64,000 nt of DNA from Galbibacter kalidii (GTDB lineage Bacteria; Bacteroidota; Bacteroidia; Flavobacteriales; Flavobacteriaceae): NCBI RefSeq assembly GCF_026241135.1, contig NZ_JAPFGA010000001.1:434001-498000 (forward strand). Direction: 5' to 3'. How positions within the stretch are numbered: position 1 is the first letter of the stretch; the number at the start of each line of letters is the position of its first letter. A program made the position numbers and the translations under genes. The notes under the pieces were generated by a model. That model had not been told where the DNA came from and searched no databases. It was given only the letters and a program-made list of their open reading frames with translations. Of the stretch, positions 60,541 through 64,000 are shown piece by piece.

Positions 60541-61988
60541 TATAATATTTTTATGGTTTTAGAAAGTCGATTTAGGGTCAATACAAGTAGCAATACCCAG
60601 AACAGGAGGGATAAAAACGAAATGAGTTCGCTCCGTAAGGCCATGCCTATTTGGAGTGGCTGGTACTTAAAATCCTCGATCATGCCCCAGTGTTTTTTAT
60701 CCAGGGCATAGTCGGGATCTGCCGAACTTTTGGCAGAATTGCTTACATGTTTTATTTGCAGGTCGTTCAGACTTTGAGCCAGGTGGTATCTGTATTGCTC
60801 TGCCTGATCCTGGAAATCCATAAAGGAATTGTAATCCGTACCAGTCAAAGCCATGGACAGGTTTTTTATTCCCATATAGGGATCGATAAAGGCCAGATAT
60901 CTTGAAAAACTGTTCTGTCTGGCATATATCCCTCGTAATCTTTTGAGGTGGTCATTGTGAATTTCGGCCGTGATTTTCTCTCCTTCTTTCATGACAAGCC
61001 CACTGTAATTAAAGGGCAATTGTGTAACGGAGTCTACGTCATAAACTTCTAGGATAGAGTCTTTAAGGGCTTGATAATGCGTATCATCCGGGTTATGACT
61101 ATCCCCGGTCTTCACGACATCGTTCTCTATTTGTGCATTGAACTTTGCTTTTGAAGGGGACTGATATAAATAAGAGCCTAGGGATTGACCGGCCCTTGGC
61201 AATAAAATGGTAAGCAATAACCAAACCCCTATAGATGATGTAAGTGCCGTTTTTGATGTTTTGCTCAATGCCGAGATAATCACTGATATGATACAAAAAA
61301 CAGACAGGTAAACGAAATACATCACTACAATGAGCAAAAGCCTGTACACTTGATCCGTACTGATATTCACTTCCTGAAGCAGTGCCCAAAGAAATACGGT
61401 AATAATGATGATGGGAAAATACAAGGTGGACATTACCAGGATCATCCCCAAGCTTTTGCCTTCTAACAATTCCTTTCTGCTTAACCCCTGACTCATGAGT
61501 ATTTTTAATGTGCCATTTTCCCTTTCGGAGGCGATACTTTGAAATCCTAAAAAGAAAATCAGCAAGGGCAGCAGTATTTGTAATATCATGGCAATACTTA
61601 TTTCCCCAAACCGCAGCATCCCTGTAGAAAACTCAGCTTCGGAGAAGTTGGTCGGGTTCTGAACATGGGCTTCCAGAAAAATGGAGCTCCCCAGAAAACT
61701 TTCCATACCAAAATCAAAAACACTTAACGGGGTTTTGGGCCGAAAGGCATAATGCCCGTAGTGTGCCATTCTATGTGGGTGTTTGTCAGGATTGTCAAGC
61801 CAGTCCTGTCTGGCCTGTTCCTGGTACTTTATTCTGATCTCTTTCTGGGTTTTAAAATTTTCCCATCCGGAAAAAACAGCATAGGCTAATAAAATCCCAA
61901 CGATAAAGGTCAAAATATAAACAGCCTTGTTCTTAAAGGTTATTTTCCAAAACAGTTTTGCGATGTGTACTTTTTTATTCTTTATCAT
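60540..61988 (-). CDS. ABC-2 type transporter permease (DUF3526-like), first of pair
   Basis: The 482-residue membrane protein has the same plan as its neighbour: a first helix (AVYILTFIVGILLAYAVFSG), an extracytoplasmic region, then helices with ASERENGTLKILMSQGLSRKELLEGK, the ABC-2 coupling signature, and a C-terminal helix. It starts 23 bp after the TonB-dependent receptor stop, so the three minus-strand genes form one operon. Pairs of this type with a TonB receptor are common in Bacteroidota and are thought to move metals or siderophores, but the substrate is unknown. Confidence 0.8.
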   Translation of the reverse strand: MIKNKKVHIAKLFWKITFKNKAVYILTFIVGILLAYAVFSGWENFKTQKEIRIKYQEQARQDWLDNPDKHPHRMAHYGHYAFRPKTPLSVFDFGMESFLGSSIFLEAHVQNPTNFSEAEFSTGMLRFGEISIAMILQILLPLLIFFLGFQSIASERENGTLKILMSQGLSRKELLEGKSLGMILVMSTLYFPIIIITVFLWALLQEVNISTDQVYRLLLIVVMYFVYLSVFCIISVIISALSKTSKTALTSSIGVWLLLTILLPRAGQSLGSYLYQSPSKAKFNAQIENDVVKTGDSHNPDDTHYQALKDSILEVYDVDSVTQLPFNYSGLVMKEGEKITAEIHNDHLKRLRGIYARQNSFSRYLAFIDPYMGIKNLSMALTGTDYNSFMDFQDQAEQYRYHLAQSLNDLQIKHVSNSAKSSADPDYALDKKHWGMIEDFKYQPLQIGMALRSELISFLSLLFWVLLLVLTLNRLSKTIKIL

Positions 61989-62011
61989 AATTCAAGTTTT
62001 AGAAAGGGTCC

Positions 62012-64000
62012 TTAAAATTTATAATTCAGCACGAGCGATGCGTTTCTGGGTGCTCCCGGAAATAAACGCAGGTAATTTTGTGCCCCTAACCAATAGGTGG
62101 TATTAAACAAGTTTCCGATGTTTAAAGCCACCTGAACATTGCTACTGCTTGGCGAATAATACACGGCAGCATCAAAGATGGTAAACCCCGGCACTTTAAA
62201 ATCACGTGTAAACCAAGGGATTTTACTGCTCTGATGCTGTACGCCAAAGCCTATTCCCAGGTCTTTCAGAGCTGATGAATTCCTGAAATTATACTTGGTC
62301 CAAAGGTTGGCACTGTTTTTCGGGGTGTTTTCCTTTCTTTGACCGATCAGATCTTCATTAGCGTCATTTACGATCTTCGCTTCTATATAGCTATAGGAAG
62401 CAATGACCTGCCAATCTGGATTGATATAACCTGTGATATCCATTTCAAAACCCCGGCTTCTGTCAGCCCCCCGCTGTACCAGTAAATCAGACTGGGATGG
62501 ATCATTGGCGCTCATAAGTATGTTTTTCTGATTGATCTCATACACAGAAGCATTTAGACTCATGTGTTTATGGAACAGATCGATTTTTGCCCCTACTTCC
62601 TTGAGGTTACTGATCAGTGGATCGAAGAGTGCCGCAGAGACGTCCGACCATAAATAGTTGGCCGTACTCGGTAAAAGTGTTGTTGTATTCGACTGGGGTT
62701 GAAACCCTTCCAGATAAGTACCATATACGTTAATATTGTCGTTTAGGGCATAGGTGAGCCCTATCCTCGGTATAAGCCTTCGGTTTTCAAAAGAGGTTTC
62801 ATTCGGGGTTTCGTAATGGGTGATATCCTTAAACCACTCATGCCTGAGGCTGAAAAGCAGGGTCCATCGCTTAAATTGCAATTGCTCTTGTATGTATATG
62901 GCATTATTTGTTGTAAGAGCAGAAGGTATTGATATACGCGAGTTCATCGTATAGTCTTTGATACTTCTGATCTTATGGTCGGGGTTGTTCAGATTTGTAT
63001 GGTCGACATTAGGTCTCGGTAATGTAATTCCGTCAATTTCTATAGTTTGATAATCATCAGCATTAGAAGCACCAAAAGTCCGTACTGCTGAGCCGTCCTT
63101 TAGCAGGAATCCCCGCGCCGCATTTTGTCCGCCACCCTTTGTTTTTTCCCAATAATGCAGGTCATAGCCCGCCAGGAGTTTGTGATCGATGCTTCCGGTT
63201 TTAAAATCAAAATTGAAATAGCTGCTCAGGTTGTCTATATTCCAGTATTGTTCGCGTTGTACAAACTGCATGGCAGCTAAGGAACTGACAGGATCATTAT
63301 TGATATCTACTGCAAATGCCCCCGTGGTACGGTGTTCCTGGAGGTCTTCGGTCCACGACTGCTTCATGTAAGAAGTATTGAAGCTGATATTGGAGTCGAA
63401 TTTATGGGCGATACTCCCCATGATAATAAGCTCTTTAGATCTGAAAAAATCGTTTGGGGCACTCAAATTCATGCTAATAGGGGTACTTTTTAAATCAGTA
63501 ATCCCGGCTTCTGCTCCGAAAATTGGTTGTCCCCTGTCCAGAACGCCGTTCATGTCATTGTAGATAAGCTCGGCATTAATGGCTGTTTTATCATTGGGGA
63601 TATAACTGAAGGAAGGAGAAACCAGGATGGTTTTATTGCTGACCAGGTCTCTGTAGGAACGGGCTTCCTGGTAGGCCCCGTTGACACGGTATAGCAATGT
63701 CTCCGATTCATTTAAAGGACCGGTAAAATCCAGGGTTCCTGTGAAGGTGCTGAAACTCCCCACACCTATGCTTACTTCTTTTCTGTCTACAGGCAGTGGC
63801 TTTTTAGTGACCATATTGATACTACCTCCCGGGTCTACACTGGCGAAAGTAGCACTTGCAGGGCCTTTTATAACTTCCACACGCTCCATGTTGGTGGTTA
63901 ATGGTTGTAAAAAATAAAACTGGCGTGTACGCATGCCATTAATGATCTGTCCTTCTTCATTCTGGCTGATTCCTCTGATATTGTATTGGTTGTAGTAACT
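62012..64000 (-). CDS. TonB-dependent siderophore-type receptor (5' end outside the window)
   Basis: The frame stays open to the window edge beyond the first Met at 63934 (SYYNQYNIRGISQNEEGQII precedes it), so the start lies past 64000. The plug reads MERVEVIKGPASATFASVDPGGSINMVTKKP and the barrel ends with LRLFPGAPRNASLVLNYKF, as in ferrichrome/siderophore receptors of the TIGR01783 type. It is not SusC-like and lacks a SusD partner. It heads the operon with the two ABC permeases. Confidence 0.9.
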   Translation of the reverse strand, partial: SYYNQYNIRGISQNEEGQIINGMRTRQFYFLQPLTTNMERVEVIKGPASATFASVDPGGSINMVTKKPLPVDRKEVSIGVGSFSTFTGTLDFTGPLNESETLLYRVNGAYQEARSYRDLVSNKTILVSPSFSYIPNDKTAINAELIYNDMNGVLDRGQPIFGAEAGITDLKSTPISMNLSAPNDFFRSKELIIMGSIAHKFDSNISFNTSYMKQSWTEDLQEHRTTGAFAVDINNDPVSSLAAMQFVQREQYWNIDNLSSYFNFDFKTGSIDHKLLAGYDLHYWEKTKGGGQNAARGFLLKDGSAVRTFGASNADDYQTIEIDGITLPRPNVDHTNLNNPDHKIRSIKDYTMNSRISIPSALTTNNAIYIQEQLQFKRWTLLFSLRHEWFKDITHYETPNETSFENRRLIPRIGLTYALNDNINVYGTYLEGFQPQSNTTTLLPSTANYLWSDVSAALFDPLISNLKEVGAKIDLFHKHMSLNASVYEINQKNILMSANDPSQSDLLVQRGADRSRGFEMDITGYINPDWQVIASYSYIEAKIVNDANEDLIGQRKENTPKNSANLWTKYNFRNSSALKDLGIGFGVQHQSSKIPWFTRDFKVPGFTIFDAAVYYSPSSSNVQVALNIGNLFNTTYWLGAQNYLRLFPGAPRNASLVLNYKF

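Noticed and set aside
63378-63917. Plus-strand ORFs opposite the TonB receptor (63378-63563, 63681-63917)
   Set aside because: Antisense shadows of a well-supported receptor gene.
62012-63934. Start of the TonB receptor at the Met codon at 63934
   Set aside because: The frame continues upstream with plug sequence (YNQYNIRGISQN), so the Met is internal and the gene leaves the window.

Overview
The window comes from a Bacteroidota chromosome, most likely a member of the Flavobacteriaceae. The reasons are a SusC/SusD pair, a one-protein hybrid two-component regulator (HTCS), many Cys-anchored lipoproteins, a type IX secretion (T9SS) sorting domain, AT-rich intergenic DNA and ATTTG/TTTG-type promoter sequences. 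No rRNA, tRNA, CRISPR array or transposase gene was seen. Assignments rest on reading motifs and the supplied ORFs by eye; no database search was run.

Layout. 1-1151: the tail of a membrane protein (probably a sugar symporter) and a GH43 lipoprotein. 1282-4516: a compact alkylation-damage operon made of an AraC-MGMT fusion (Ada without its zinc domain), an SDR, a COG3826-type oxygenase, a free-standing Ada-like zinc domain and AlkB. 5117-9822: fructuronate reductase (SDR type), a LacI-family regulator and a GH2. 10208-14461: the HTCS sensor/regulator. 15057-22811: mannonate dehydratase uxuA followed by a 2157-residue multimodular lyase with tandem CBM3-like modules and a T9SS tail. 23091-29581: a GH97 broken by one stop codon, a GH28-like protein, GH43, an orphan GH97 C-terminus and another GH43. 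30035-37358: SusC, SusD and a second copy of the GH2. 37552-42608: a thioredoxin-like lipoprotein and, on the minus strand, a large VCBS/ASPIC lipoprotein. 42985-46100: a SusC stump whose promoter now leads into a GH115 alpha-glucuronidase. 46391-58970: heparinase-II/III-like lyase, alpha/beta hydrolase, GH43, GH88, a sialidase-fold protein, a DUF2264-GH16 fusion and a GH2 beta-glucuronidase. 59191-64000 (minus strand): two ABC-2 permeases and a truncated TonB-dependent siderophore-type receptor, apparently unrelated to the PUL.

How it works together. Nearly everything from 5 to 59 kb points to one large polysaccharide utilization locus for a glucuronate-rich, arabinose/xylose/galactose-decorated glycan. 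Secreted and surface lyases and GH16 would cut chains, SusCD would import oligomers, and GH43, GH2, GH115, GH88 and GH97 would trim side chains. Fructuronate reductase plus UxuA would carry released glucuronate toward KDG. No sulfatase gene is present, which argues against ulvan-type sulfated substrates; arabinogalactan or glucurono(arabino)xylan-like material are better guesses.

The most informative non-coding signal is a direct repeat (TCATAATTTATC-like, two boxes exactly 21 bp apart) in front of five transcription units: fructuronate reductase, uxuA, GH97, SusC and the SusC stump/GH115. Three of these also carry a LacI-type palindrome (GAAAACGTTTTC) exactly 38 bp downstream of the first box. 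This implies joint HTCS and LacI control. The locus also shows recent rearrangement: paralogous gene pairs, three enzyme fragments, one nonsense mutation, a promoter-capture scar and two families of MITE-like inverted repeats between genes.
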